A stretch of DNA of 64,000 nucleotides from Fistulifera solaris. Lineage: Eukaryota; Bacillariophyta; Bacillariophyceae; Naviculales; Stauroneidaceae. Within the stretch, counting starts at the first letter, position 1, and the number at the start of each line of letters is the position of its first letter. The notes beneath the pieces were generated by a model, which was given only the letters and a program-made list of their open reading frames with translations, made no database searches and was not told where the DNA came from. Both the position numbers and the translations under genes were made by a program. Positions 43,200-54,578 of the stretch are shown here, piece after piece. The stretch lies in NCBI GenBank assembly GCA_030295235.1, contig AP026147.1:248001-312000 (forward strand). The letters run 5' to 3'.

Positions 43200-44410
43200 A
43201 TGAGTGCAGCGCTACCTACACCCGATATTCCAGAAGCTTCTTCAGAAATAGAAGAAGATTGGGAAGAATGGGACGGTAGATCACCGTTTTGGATTCATTG
43301 TGTTGCCGGAAGTCTTGCCGGAGTGTCCGAGGTGAGTAGTGATTGTGTTGTTCTTCAAGTCGATGATAATTATTGTACAACGAAAATGCGTATTATCGTT
43401 TTACTCACGGTGTATCATTGCAGCACACGCTTGTTTATCCTCTCGATACAGTACGAACACATATTCAAGTTTGCGCATCTTGTTTAACTCGAAACAACAA
43501 CACTTCGGTTCTCCCGCAAAGCAAGGATGCCTCCTTGTTGCGATCGGCCTTGCAAAGCAAAACAACTGTACCACAAAGTCTCCCGACAGGTGTATTTCAG
43601 ACGATTCGCTATTTAGTGAGTCAGCCAGTATTAGAACTCTCGGGGGCGGAAATGACGACGCCAGGCACCACACAACAATATACGCAGGGTTGGGCGCGAC
43701 TTTGGCGTGGCGTACAAACCATGTTCATCGGTTGCATCCCCGCGCACGCCCTCTATTTTAGTTCGTACGAACTGGTCAAGGGACTGAATATGTCGGAGGA
43801 TGGAGAAGTTTCGGCCGTTGGGTCGTCCATGGCAGGAGCTGCCGCTACATTTTCTCATGATTGCATCATGACTCCGCTCGATACCATCAAACAACGAATG
43901 CAGTTGGGTCACTACAATGGGAGTGTCCGAGCCGCTGTTCAGCAAATAGCCGCCACAGAAGGATGGTTTGCGCTGTATCGAAGTTTCCCGGTCACGCTCG
44001 TCACCAACATTCCCTACGGTATGATCATGGTTTCTACGAACGAAATGGTGAAACAGGCGTGGACGGAAGCGGGTACCGCGACGTCGTTGCAAACCGTCTT
44101 GGCGGCGAGTTCGGCAGGAGGATGTTTGGCGGCGGCTTTGACGACGCCGCTCGATCGCATCAAAACCATGTTACAGACCCAACAATTGACGCCCATTTGT
44201 GCCCGGACGGCCAGCGTCTGCCCTCGCGTGGCGGTCGTGCAGCACGCGAGTTGGTACGATGCCGCTCGAACAATTGCGCAAACCGAGGGTGTCGGGGGAT
44301 TCTTTCGTGGGTTAACGCCACGCGTATTGAGTCATACGCCGGCCGTCGCCATCAGTTGGACTACGTATGAAACGCTGAAGCAATATTTACTGCGTCAATA
44401 CGGATATTGA
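43200..44410 (+). CDS. mitochondrial carrier, mitoferrin-like (SLC25)
   Basis: Exons 43200-43331 and 43424-44410 with a 92-bp intron (GTGAGT...TGCAG); 372 residues. Three carrier repeats, each with the PxD/ExxK/R signature: PLDTVRTHIQ, PLDTIKQRMQ and PLDRIKTMLQ. Details point to mitoferrin: 'GCIPAHALYFSSYE' (mitoferrin GPAHAxYF), 'HDCIMTPLDTIKQRMQ', 'LYRSFPVTLVTNIPYG' (family YRS...MNIP). Mitoferrins import ferrous iron across the inner mitochondrial membrane for haem and Fe-S cluster assembly. An acidic N-terminal 25 residues is unusual but not disruptive. Substrate assignment is by motif similarity. Confidence 0.85.
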
Positions 44411-44873
44411 AAGCAGGAAAGGGCATACTATGTAACTAAACAATTTTAACGGAAATAACTAGCTAGACTCTGCTTTATTTTACTATGCGATGATTCGAGC
44501 AATGAGATTGTAGATTGAGGATACCTCCGTAGCTTCACAATCTTGAAAGAACAATGTCGAGTTTTTTTAAAAGGTATAGTTTTGAGCATGAAGCATCATC
44601 AAATCTAAAAATTCTGATAGTTTTTTCGTATGAATGCACTTCATTTAGGTGCAATTAGAGCACAAGAAAAGAAAAAGGAGGATTCCTTTCTCTTTACCAG
44701 GTAAGGCTGTTTCGATGAGCGAGTAAACACACCTTTGTCCAAGTTCTGACAATTAGAGCTTCTTGTTCATTTTGTGCATTGATTAGGATGACAGTCTCAT
44801 TACTAGCACTTCAATGTTGTCCTTGACTAGGTCTATTTTCGCCGAAAACGGTGTGGGCTCGTTGGCCTAGCTT

Positions 44874-44934
44874 GAACTATAGTGCAAAGTGTAGATTCTA
44901 CTGCACCAAGACTCGACTTCAGTCATGAATCAGG
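44874..44934 (+). repeat. dispersed palindromic repeat, copy 4
   Basis: 'aactatagtgcaaagtgtag', then 'caccaagactcgacttcagt' and CATGAATCAGG. Confidence 0.6.
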
Positions 44935-45103
44935 TTTTTTTTCAAGCCCAAAATGAGAGTCGCTGCTAGCTTTTTGCCATCATGTAGCCTCAATTCTTTC
45001 TTAATTACTATTAGACTTCTCAGTTTTGATGTTTTATTTGCAGAATACGAATGGGAGTCTCAATTAACAACATCTAAAGTGTTGGGGCTCTTAGTCGTTG
45101 TTT

Positions 45104-45170
45104 TTACTATAGACTAAAGTGTTGGTACTACGGTGCCACGACTGACTTGACTTCTGTCATGGTTCACGTT
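45104..45170 (+). repeat. dispersed palindromic repeat, copy 5
   Basis: 'ttactatagactaaagtgtt', then 'gccacgactgacttgacttc' and TGTCATGGTTCACG; a variant of copy 4. Confidence 0.6.
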
Positions 45171-45524
45171 GGTGGCTTTAGAGTCCCTGCTAACTTTTTG
45201 CCATCATCTGAGTTTTGCATTATGAAAATAACATTGTGCAGATGAAAGGATATGCCATGCAGGTCTCGATTCTCGATTAAAATCAATGTTGAAACTTTTA
45301 CCAGGTGTCTGTCTGTCCATCCGTCCATCCACCGCAACCATAACGTTTGTACGGCGTACGGCACTTGCTTGGAATGCCGTGATAAAAGATAAAAGACGCT
45401 TTTTTTGCAAGCAATAAAATGCCGCTGCCAATCTCCATTTACAGCGCTATTCTTGTGAAAAGGACGATCAACCTGTAATTTAAGCAACTGTGAAATCGCT
45501 GTGCTAGGTGGAGAAATAGCCAGC

Positions 45525-45955
45525 ATGTCGGAAGGCGCATCAGAGCACGCTACAGACCTCAAGTCGGGGCCTTTCTCTGTGCTGTTTAAAGCAGTTCAAG
45601 GAAACACACAGATCTTGGTCAATGTGCGAAATAACCACAAGGTTCTTGGCCGTGTGAAGGCTTATGATCGTCATATGAACTTGTAAGTACGCTCATCCGC
45701 CCGTCGAAAACGGAGGTTTGCATTATCGAGTAAGAGGCTCTCAGTAAATCATTTCTAACGTTTGTCTTTTCAATGAACAGGTTACTGGAAGATGTCAAGG
45801 AAATATGGACCGAAACATCAAAAGGAGGAAAGGGAAAGAGTAAAGGGATCGCTGTCAATAAAGATCGATATGTGAGCAAAATGTTTTTAAGAGGTGACTC
45901 GGTAGTCCTCATAGTCAGCAATCCTGCGGCTCTAGCACAACCGCAAAAAGACTAA
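45525..45955 (+). CDS. spliceosomal Sm protein D2
   Basis: Exons 45525-45682 and 45781-45955, with a 98-bp intron (GTAAGT...AACAG) splitting a Leu codon; 110 residues. '[20 protein letters not shown]' and '[17 protein letters not shown]' form the Sm1 motif, 'VKEIWTE' is the D2-specific stretch, and '[19 protein letters not shown]' is Sm2 (RGD usually RGdxVxxxv). SmD2 is one of seven proteins forming the heptameric ring on U1, U2, U4 and U5 snRNAs. An upstream ATG at 45501 is in frame but the downstream one matches the family length. Confidence 0.93.
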
Positions 45956-46048
45956 GCTCTCTATTATCAATAACATTCTTTGTAAACAGCATTAGAAGTA
46001 TTCAGAAAATGTCGAAAGCAGCAATTTTATTGTTTAATGATTGCCTAT

Positions 46049-47008
46049 TTACTTGGCGGCTGCTTGTTCAGCAGTCATCTTGGCAGATCGGCGAGACGAT
46101 CGTCGCTTGCTAATCATGGAGCGGCGGGCTTCTCGCTGTTCAGCAGTACGCTGGGCAACAACCTTCTTGTAGGCGGCAGCCTCGTCACGGTTCTTCTTGA
46201 TAGAAGCCATCATTGCCGCCTTGCGTTGTCTCTTGCGCTGAAGGGTGAGAGGAGTCACCAAACGCTGGATCTTGGGTGCCTTGCGGACAGTCACACCCTT
46301 CTTGTTGGTGAAAGTGCGGGCAATCACGTACTTGCGAACATCATCCTCCTTGGTCAAGTTGAAAAGCTTGCGAATGTTGTTCGCTCGCTTGGGACCCAAA
46401 CGGCGGGGAACGGTGTCATCGGTCAATCCAGGAACCGTATTCTCACCAATTTGTGTGACGACCAAGTTAAGAACAGCAATGTCGTTACCAACAATGCAAC
46501 CACGCACAGACTTGCGCTTGCGCTCACCAGCACGTCGCTGGCGATAAGCCTTGTGGCCCTTTTTACACAACAAACGAACACGAGTGTTGGTCAAAACACC
46601 CTGACGCATGGGGAAACCCTGCTTATCGTTACCACCGCTAATGCGGAAAATGTAGCCATTGTATTCCTCACCGAGAACGCCGCCATCAACTTCCTGTGAA
46701 ATACGACGATCGAACAAACTCTGGAGCTTGCGTTCATCATCGATCTCGATGACTTTTTGCATTCCCTTTTCGGGGCAAGCGATGTTGATCTGTTGAATAT
46801 AAGAGACCGAGAGTGAGAAACTCGAATTTAATTTACAAGCAGGAGTTCCACTTGGAAAATCATGATAATAATCATCGATCAGCTTCAGAAAACAATTTGG
46901 TTGACCAATATGCCGAAAGGTGCCCTCTCTTTCCTGAATGAAAAGCTTGTCACTTTGCTACGGCGCCACCAACAATAAATCAACTCTCAATTAAATCGCA
47001 CCTTCATG
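46049..47008 (-). CDS. RPS6: 40S ribosomal protein eS6
   Basis: The main exon (46789-46049) encodes from '[19 protein letters not shown]' to a basic Lys/Arg/Ala-rich tail, typical eS6. Family members start MK(L/I)NI, and the missing first two codons are supplied by a 6-base exon ATGAAG at 47008-47003, followed by a 213-bp intron (GTGCGA...CAACAG, 46790-47002), giving [11 protein letters not shown]. 248 residues, family length 249. Recognisable blocks: '[20 protein letters not shown]', '[17 protein letters not shown]', '[17 protein letters not shown]'. It is part of the small ribosomal subunit. The animal C-terminal RRRLSSLRAS phosphosite cluster is replaced here by '[18 protein letters not shown]', so the Ser pair may play that role. 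Confidence 0.93.
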
Positions 47009-47178
47009 ATTGCTTAGTATTTAAATGCCTAATATTAGATCAGATGTATCTCCTGCAGCACGATGAGGCGTTTCAAAGCACCGTTATCATGGAAAGTTGT
47101 CTTTGTTCGCGATCGTCGTCCGCTGAAAAAACAAGGAAAGCGGTAAACGGTAAAAAGGAGGGGAAGATGGACAGACTC

Positions 47179-47210
47179 TCTCATGACTGGAATCCAGTCA
47201 GTCGTGTCAA
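47179..47210. repeat. dispersed palindromic repeat, copy 6 (core only)
   Basis: Core TCATGACTGGAATCCAGTCA followed by GTCGTG; arms not recognisable. Confidence 0.55.
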
Positions 47211-47387
47211 AAACCGGCCGACAATCCGACAATACGTTAAAAACATGCGGAAAAGACATACAACGTCCACAATGGAGTGCAGCATATCAATTTCTCGCCT
47301 TAAAGAGAAGTGCAAGAAAGGAGTCATGTTCATTGACGTCGTTGTTGTGGAAATAAGAAGACTCCTCAAGACCTTGCCTTATTCAAT

Positions 47388-47442
47388 TCATGACTAAATC
47401 CAGTCATGAGAAAAAGTCGTCTACACATTGGGGCTATAGTAA
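47388..47442 (-). repeat. dispersed palindromic repeat, copy 7
   Basis: TCATGACTAAATCCAGTCATG, then 'gagaaaaagtcgtctacaca' and 'ttggggctatagt', the reverse orientation of copies 2 and 10 including the arm. Confidence 0.65.
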
Positions 47443-47643
47443 CCTTTGTTCTGTTGTAGATCTTGTGATAGGTTTGCGTTTGATGGCATATTGACGACGT
47501 CGAAAGAAAATGAACGTGTTTGACTAGCGACTTGAATTATTTACTAAATTTATTTAGGTGCCATTCATAGTTTGGCGACAATTAGGCACGATGGACACTA
47601 ATGCATGCGGGCAAGGTCGTGTGCAAAAATGCACAACCGAAAG

Positions 47644-50006
47644 TTAGTTTCCGATCAAGCGGTCGTACTCGGCAATTGTGTAGAGCTTGACGAAAAAGTT
47701 GATACCCAGGATGACGGCGACTGCTCCGCCTAGAAGAAGGGGTCCTGTAGGATCATCCCACCGACCAGGAATACGCGTCTTGATGCGATCTGCCCTCCAA
47801 AGGAACGTATGCAACGCATAGACACAAAAGCCCAAGGCAATCGGCATTAATGCCAGCGCATACCACTCCGCCCAAGAATTACCGGAGTTCTTCGAGAATG
47901 AAAGAATTCCACCAGCAATGGAGGACAATATAACCCCATGATGCAACCAGTGCAGAAATGTTCGTTCATTAGCCAGGAATACCTTTGGTTCAATCTTTTG
48001 GACAGAGGTCGGCGCCAGAAGTTCCACACTGCTGTTTGCCCTACTGCAAAACGGGAAAGGCCAGCTGCACTCCGTATCACCATCCATATCATCTTCCAGT
48101 TCCACTAATGCCTCTTCTTCGCCAAAGTTGAGACCATACGCTAAGGTATTGTTATTTCCATTCTTTTGCAAAAGCGGAGCTTTCTCACCCACGTGTCCTT
48201 TGGACGCTTCTTTGTCGGCTGAGGTACGACCAATAGCCGTTTCGATGCGATTGTTTACGCTTGTTCCAAAGGGTAGCAAATGATCGTAAATTGCGTTGGC
48301 TCCGGGACCGACACCTACATCTTCAGTAGCCAAAATGCGCGCAGCACCACTGTCGATAATACTTTGTCTCAACGAGATATCATCGGTCCAGAAAGGCACC
48401 GCTTGAACATCTTCTGGCAACAGCACCGCACAACCATGGACGTACTTTGAATATTTGTGACATTCGTACAACATACCCGAGTTTTGCAAATCGGTGACCC
48501 ATTGTGGAGGAGTCATGTTCTCCGGTGTCATCTCTAGCTTGATTTCGAGGACGGCGTGTGGGAACCGGTGAATCTCGTCCTTTTCCAAGACCCAGCTTTT
48601 GTCACGGTGCCATACAGCCATGTTCTGCAAATCATATCCTCGTTCTGAAATCATACACAAGTTGGTGTCGAGCGAAACACGAACCGTCGCGTCAAAGGGG
48701 ATTTGAAACGCAGTGCGCATGCACTGGGTACGGACAGTGGGCACCAACTGCTTCACGGCAATCACTTGGGTGATCTCCTTTACTAATTGCTCCCACTCGG
48801 CGACTTCCTTCTCGGATTTGCCTTTATCCAGCATTTCCTTCTTCTTCTTTTCAATAGGGTAGGTATTCGTAAGTACTTGTTGCACTTCAGATTCGTCAAT
48901 CTGTCAACAACAAGACAATGTTAGCTCACGTCAACAGCACGACGCGATTGCTAATTTATCAAGACATGTATACTTACGATAAAACGCTCTTTGACACTGG
49001 CTTCTCCCATCCACTTTTCACAGTGTGTCTTGCGCTCGACGAAAACCGTCTTCGGATCTTCTGGACCATACCACCGCAATCGAAGCGCAATCGCACCCGG
49101 CGTCTTATCCAAACGTCCGTGATACAGCTCCAACTGATCGTTATCCAGATATACCGAATTCGTAAACTGCGAATCCGACTCGCCCGTACTTGTCTTTTGA
49201 AGAAAGACGGGCAAATGTCGCAAAACGGCATACTTGACGCGCGAGACATCTTCGGTTTTCACCCAGTACTTGGTCGTGGTTCGAGTGAAAGACTGATTGG
49301 CTCCTCCCGTGTTGTCGGCGGCCGTCTTGTCATCGCGCAGAGCCGAGTAAATGTCGGACAATCGCACCACGATATCGGAATAGTCCCCACGGACCCAGGC
49401 TTGCGAATGCAAACGATTGACATAAAAGTTCTTGCAGGGATTGTATTCCTTCAAATTTTTGTCGTGCTTTTTCAGTATTTTGTGAAATCCCATAAAGTTG
49501 ATATTGACGTATTTCTCCAGTCGCAAGAAATGGTTGGCGATTTCGTCGGCGGCCCTTTCCAAATCTGCCGAATGTTGTCCCTTCGTGTTGTTGCTTTTCA
49601 CGAGTTGCTCGGCTTTAGTAATCTGCTCGCGAAGTTTTGTTACTTGCTGCAGAGTGAACTTTTCTACTTTCATCATTTCGTGTTCGAGAAGTGTAAGAAA
49701 AGATTCTTGTGTCAGTTCTACTTTGCTTGTATCGAGACCTTGCTGATTCGTCGGGGGAGGAGCCGTCATCGAAACGACACGAGCAGTTTCATCGGCACTT
49801 GATAGAACACGAAAGAAGCAAAGTGCGACGTACTCGAGTGAGAAGAAAAGCGATACAAAACCTTGACAACAATTAAAATTAACTTACCGGCTCGGCTTGA
49901 GCCGACTAAGCTCGGTGATGATCTCATCTAATCGACTGTAATCGAGATACGGTTCGGGGCCAAACGCCGGCTCAATATTTTCTTTCAAATGCTCTCCGTA
50001 CTTCAT
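47644..50006 (-). CDS. vacuolar transporter chaperone, VTC4-type polyphosphate polymerase
   Basis: Three exons: 50006-49888 (MKYGEHLKENIEPAFGP), 49797-48978 and 48900-47644, with introns of 90 and 77 bp (GTAAGT...CAAG and GTAAGT...GACAG); 731 residues. The N-terminal SPX domain (~1-160: 'MKYGEHLKENI', 'NINFMGFHKILKKHDK') senses inositol pyrophosphates and phosphate status. The central VTC domain has the tunnel basic residues typical of VTC4 ('ALRLRWYG', 'VFVERKTH'). The C-terminal DUF202-type part has three membrane helices. By family, it polymerises polyphosphate from ATP and translocates it into vacuole or acidocalcisome. Intact frame throughout. Confidence 0.92.
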
Positions 50007-51253
50007 GGGTTCAAAGAGTTATGGTAGAGGAGATCAAAGCCAATGTAAGAAGTAAATAAAACTACGAAAGATATCAAGATGTGCCGCGACAGCAGCAAAG
50101 TTTGAATCTCCGCGTCAACAACAAAAAAAAAAGAGAAAGAAAAAGGGAAGCACAGGAGGTGCAGGTGCAGCGAGCTCGCACATCCGATGTCACTCTCACT
50201 GGAATGTACTAACCGGCATTCATCAGCCACTTATTCATGCACTGTAGCAGATTGCGTTTTCGGAAAAGTAATGAAACACTGGCATCTATACTCTTTCAGC
50301 CACAGTAATTTCAATTTGAAGATTCACGATAGATTCATTCCTCTTAGCTACAGCATCAACGTCTAACCTTTGAGCATTTGCCCAACTCAACAAGTTTATC
50401 ACTACGCTTCATAAAGAAAGGCTCTAGTGTTAGTCTCGAGTCTCGAGAGCATTGTGGGATAAATGAAAAAAAGATGGGTTGATCGAATGAACGGAGCAGA
50501 CTAATGACTTATTTCTTGCGAATCCGCAAAACTAACACCGCCCTTGTACCGGATTATCATAATTAGTGCTAGTTATATTTTATGAAATTATTCACAGGAA
50601 GAGCGACCGAAAAACGGCTCGAACAAAGATGCTCCTACTACATAGCTCGCGACTGACTTTGCAGTCGTGGAAATGTTGATACGTAGCATAGGACACTTTC
50701 GACTATAGTAAATGGGAAAGAAAGCGTAACCCTTGAAGGTTTGTCGACATAAAAAAAAACAAAGACATGTGGTACAATGCTTGTTGATTAATCTCATACT
50801 GGCAATGACAAAAGGAGCTAGCCAAAATGGCGCGAACGCTTCAAAGTTACATTGTGGCTCGACAAAATCGTTATTCGTGACTGCAATTCGATCATGGTTA
50901 CCATTTTCGGGAATACCAGGTAAGATGCAGTGTCGACATAAGATATTGACATGTAACTGACCAAGAAATTGGAGACAAGAGGGGGCTTAGGCTAGAAAGT
51001 GTTCAAAACAAAGTAAACGGAGTACGAGCCTGGTAAGATCTACGAGACTCGATCTACAGAAGCCAGGGAGACACGGGAACGCACCTCTGCTTGGTACATT
51101 TTTCTACGGGGGGCCTACGCGAGTGTACACTTTTTCCCGAACCTTCCAGTACAACAGACACACTTATGTAAGTTACCTATTGATATTCTGACATAACTTT
51201 CTCGTCTGTATTGCATGCATCTATGTATTTGTTAATTCATACAAAAGGCTGGT
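50007..51253. other. intergenic, about 1.25 kb, with one repeat copy
   Basis: 5' flank of the VTC gene, with an A9 run at 50125-50133 (aacaacaaaaaaaaaagag) and the dispersed repeat at 50649-50712. A weaker match to the core (GTGACTGCAATTCGATCATGG) occurs at 50877-50897. The forward frame 50733-50960 spans the latter and is not protein-like. Confidence 0.5.
50649..50712 (-). repeat. dispersed palindromic repeat, copy 8
   Basis: GCGACTGACTTTGCAGTCGTGG, then 'tagcataggacactttcgac' and TATAGT, the reverse orientation. Confidence 0.6.
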
Positions 51254-53178
51254 CTAGCGACTCAGAACTCCGAATTCGGTAAGAGCACTGCGGAAGGATT
51301 CGCGGCGTTCTAGCTTCTTGTCGACATCGCCTGTAGCGCAGGGTGGGAAAGCACAGCCTCGATTGACGATACCTGACACGGAGTCAATGAACGCATCCGA
51401 TGTCATTCCCGTGTCGACAAATTCTTTCAAGGCAGTATAGTAGTCAAAACCGTCTTCTTTGTGTTCTTGCACTGAGGAAATCCAGTAAAACATACCCGCG
51501 ATCCATTTGAGTTCTGGATATTGTGCACTCGAACAGATCAATTGCGGATTTTTGCAAAAGTCGTATTCCGGATACCGGCTGGGACGGCCTTCGTCGGCCG
51601 CGCGTTTGCCCAGGTAATAGTTTAATTTTCCAAAGTTGCAAGGTCCCGTAGTTTGAATCACACCGCGTCCCCACCAACAGCAACCTTCCACATCGGTCCG
51701 ACCACTACCATTGGCAACGGGCTCGTCATTGATCTCACAACCGGCCTGTTGTCCTTCATACACGGTGCACAATTGAGGAGGATTGGCCCACGGCCGGTTG
51801 CATTGACAGTTGTAATTCCAATATCCGGTTTGAGGGTAAACCGATTTAGGACCGCACTTCATGGGAGCCGGTGCGCCGTACCATTTGGCGTGGGTCGTTG
51901 CCGTTATGGTCATTTCGGGATCAATTTCGCATGCCATATCTTCCTCTCCCGCGGGACATTTGTAGTCCTGATACGACTGACCCAACTGCCCGCAGGAGTT
52001 ACTGATCGGATAACGTCCATTAATCAAATCCCATGAGTTTTCGTCACATACATCGTACTGAATAGATTCCTGCATACTTTGACCCAAAAAGGCTGCCACA
52101 TTGACTAAACCGTAATTGACTCCATTTGCGCCCCCATCTTCTCCCATGTAGAATTTCAAGTTGGCAACACCATCCTGATACATGTATTTCAGAGCATCAA
52201 TCATTCCTTGATAACGGTAGACCGTTGATGGCTGCCAAGTATTCGTCGGAGTTAGTGATCTCAGTAGATTGTTGTTGATGCCATCTTCGACGCTATCTAA
52301 AGTAGCGACGACCTGTTCTCCAATAGGAAACGTCCCCGCCGCAAACGTGGGATTGGGTGTGGTGGGTTTTGGAGGAGCCGTGGGGGTTGCGTTACCGGTG
52401 CGGGAGTCGCCGGAATGACCGGAGGATTGGTGGGTGGCGTCGGGGCGACGGGAGCCGCGGTCGGGCGAAAGTCCGGCTGTCCACACGCATCCGCGAGACA
52501 GGGTCCGTTGGGAAAGGAACAAGCTCGTCGTGTTTCGTCAAAGACAGTACCCGGTGCACACGATTGATAGACTGTGCTGACAACACCATCCGTGCATTGA
52601 TAGAACGAATCACAGTCTGGGAATTTTCCTTTCAACCCAGTGAATCCTGGGGCACAACAGCGACCATCCGATTCGACGACTGTTGTGGGTGTGGGTGCTA
52701 CAGCAGTAGGAGTTGGTGCTGTGGGAGATGTAGCTGTAGGAGGTGTTGCAGTTGGAGATGGTGCTGTAGGAGGTGTAGCTGTAGGAGGTGTTGCCGTAGG
52801 ACTCGGTGCTGTCGGAGTAGTGACAGTAGGAGTCGTTCCAGCGGGCGCCGCGACAGGGCTCGGGATCGGTGCCGCAGATGACGCAATGGGAGCACGAACA
52901 GGGGCGGTCGTGAAGGAAACAGCGGGGCCCGCAAACGGCGCCCCATCGTCGTTGATCGAACTGACCTCGTTGTTTCGATTTCCCGATGTGACTCCGACTG
53001 GAATAGCAATAACCAGAATCACCAGAAGGATAGCTAGCGCAATCGAAGCATACTTCCAGTAATTTGTAGACTTCTCTTTCACGGGCTCATGTGAAGGGAT
53101 CTCTGCTTTTGTCTGGATTTCTTCGTCCGGCAGAGGCTGCTCGGTGAATTCTCGTGTGAATGTACTTTCTTCTTCCAT
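51254..53178 (-). CDS. membrane-anchored chitinase: CBM14 + GH19
   Basis: Cytosolic N-terminus ([11 protein letters not shown]), a transmembrane helix '[20 protein letters not shown]' (type II), a Thr/Pro/Ala-rich stalk ([14 protein letters not shown] repeats, about 52690-52860) and a CBM14/peritrophin-A domain with six Cys ('[16 protein letters not shown]', 'FYQCTDG', 'CAPGTVFD', 'CSFPNGPC'). After a second Pro-rich linker comes a GH19 chitinase-like domain ('[18 protein letters not shown]', '[19 protein letters not shown]'). GH19 enzymes cleave chitin's beta-1,4 bonds with a Glu in the 'AFxxQxxxE' motif, present here as QSMQES. GGGGG at 52382-52386 is one base short or long and splits the frame in the linker; this looks like consensus error. 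About 640 residues. Confidence 0.82.
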
Positions 53179-54578
53179 GTTTCCTTCTTGAATACAAAAG
53201 ATCTTCAGTCTTCGATCTTCTCAAGTCAGTGTGATGAATGAGTGAATGAATGAAAGATCTTCGAATAAAGCAAGAATGTCGATTGATTTTGTTTTTCGTC
53301 CTTCTTCGTCACTTATTGGATGGCCTTTTGCAACGATCGCGGAGTTCCATGTTGCATGCCGACTTGGTTCCCGAATGGTTTTGAAACTGGAAGGATAAAG
53401 CCTACTTGCATGTGGGGCAATAGTACTCTTTTTGTATCTGAGATCCAGCTTCTTACCAATTATAGACTAGTAAGGAAATCGGTACACGCTACTATGATAT
53501 ATAAAGTTAGTTATGTTTTTCATCTGCGTTTCGATCTTCATACAAGAATGTACAGGTGCGCGAGATAATATTGTTCCGCGAAACAAGAAAGCAAGAAGGA
53601 AATAGCGGAGCAATAATGCAAGCATTCTATGTGCAAAACAACAATCAAGACACTATATCATAAGTAGTAGCGTCATCGACGAAACAACAATCAATCTTTT
53701 GGATGGCAAGATGATGGAAAAGATGTTCATCTCATTTTTATGGAGCCGAGATCCATCAAACGCTTTCTCCAATGAGTCGCTTTCCACAACACGTCCTAAT
53801 GGCTTTTATCAATGAGGAATAACACTTCTTCTTCGAGTCTTGTACTTTCACCATTGCAATTTGTGAGCAGAAGACGATGTGAATATCAATATGCCTCTTT
53901 CGTGGTTCATAAAGTGCTCAGAATTGATGAGACTTTTCGAAACTACGAGCAAACGGAGTATATGCTTTAATAAATGGAGGTCGTTAAATTGTTTTCATCG
54001 AGGGTGTGTTCCTGTCTCACGACAAGGAGAACATTGCGGTCTCGTCGCAAAAGTTCGATTTTCAACTCGGAGCGTTTTCACTCCTTCACCAGCGACAAGT
54101 TGCTCCGGTTGAGCCGCACACATCCAAAGAACAGCCTGAAATGATCGTTGACGCCAAGCGATGCTCTTGACGTCGCCTAGTTCGTTTGATCATGCCGCAG
54201 CTCGATAACGATCTTCATTCCGGCGTTTCGTCTGTCAGTGCCCTCTCCATAACAGAAAATCCGTCTCTCCTCGAAAGTGTTATTTGGTGTTATAGTCTGA
54301 AACACCAATTGAACGCTGGTCTTCAAACCCCATTATTTTTCTTTCAGATTCTCTGGTCTCTAGTCTCTCTCTAGCTCTTTAGTAAATTTTTTAGAGGGAT
54401 CGCATTCTTTCCGTCTACTTCGTATTATGTCTAATGTCTGATCGGCTCTGAATATGACATAGTACAAGTACCGGTTGAATATTCCCGTTGTAAACGATCT
54501 TTCATCGTTGCGCGCGATCATCGGCATTTCCTTTCTGCTGAAGGAAACAACAAACCATCGGAAAAAAAGTACTTCACC
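53179..54578. other. intergenic, 1.4 kb, possible degraded minus-strand ORF
   Basis: Mostly without content. On the minus strand between about 54230 and 54005 two frames separated by one base read 'MKIVIELRHDQTN' and 'KSIAWRQRSFQAVLWMCAAQ', which look protein-like. This could be a small gene with an error near 54178 or a remnant. I do not annotate it as a gene. Confidence 0.35.

Larger units (their letters stand above)
44411..45524. other. intergenic with two dispersed repeat copies
   Basis: 1.1 kb of A/T-rich sequence holding repeat copies at 44874-44934 and 45104-45170. A duplicated block of about 40 bases sits nearby ('gctagctttttgccatcatg' near 44967; 'gctaactttttgccatcatc' near 45190), so the two copies lie within a larger imperfect duplication. 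No gene. Confidence 0.55.
47009..47643. other. intergenic with two repeat copies
   Basis: 5' flank of eS6 and 3' flank of the VTC gene. Holds dispersed repeats at 47179-47210 and 47388-47442. The small forward frame at 47044-47397 spans both and is not protein-like. Confidence 0.5.

Noticed and set aside
46037-46699. 220-codon forward frame opposite ribosomal protein eS6
   Set aside because: Antisense shadow of a highly conserved gene with strong codon bias.
54005-54230. Possible small minus-strand gene (KSIAWRQRSFQAVLW)
   Set aside because: Protein-like in two frames but without clear start, family or intron; kept only as a remark in the intergenic entry.
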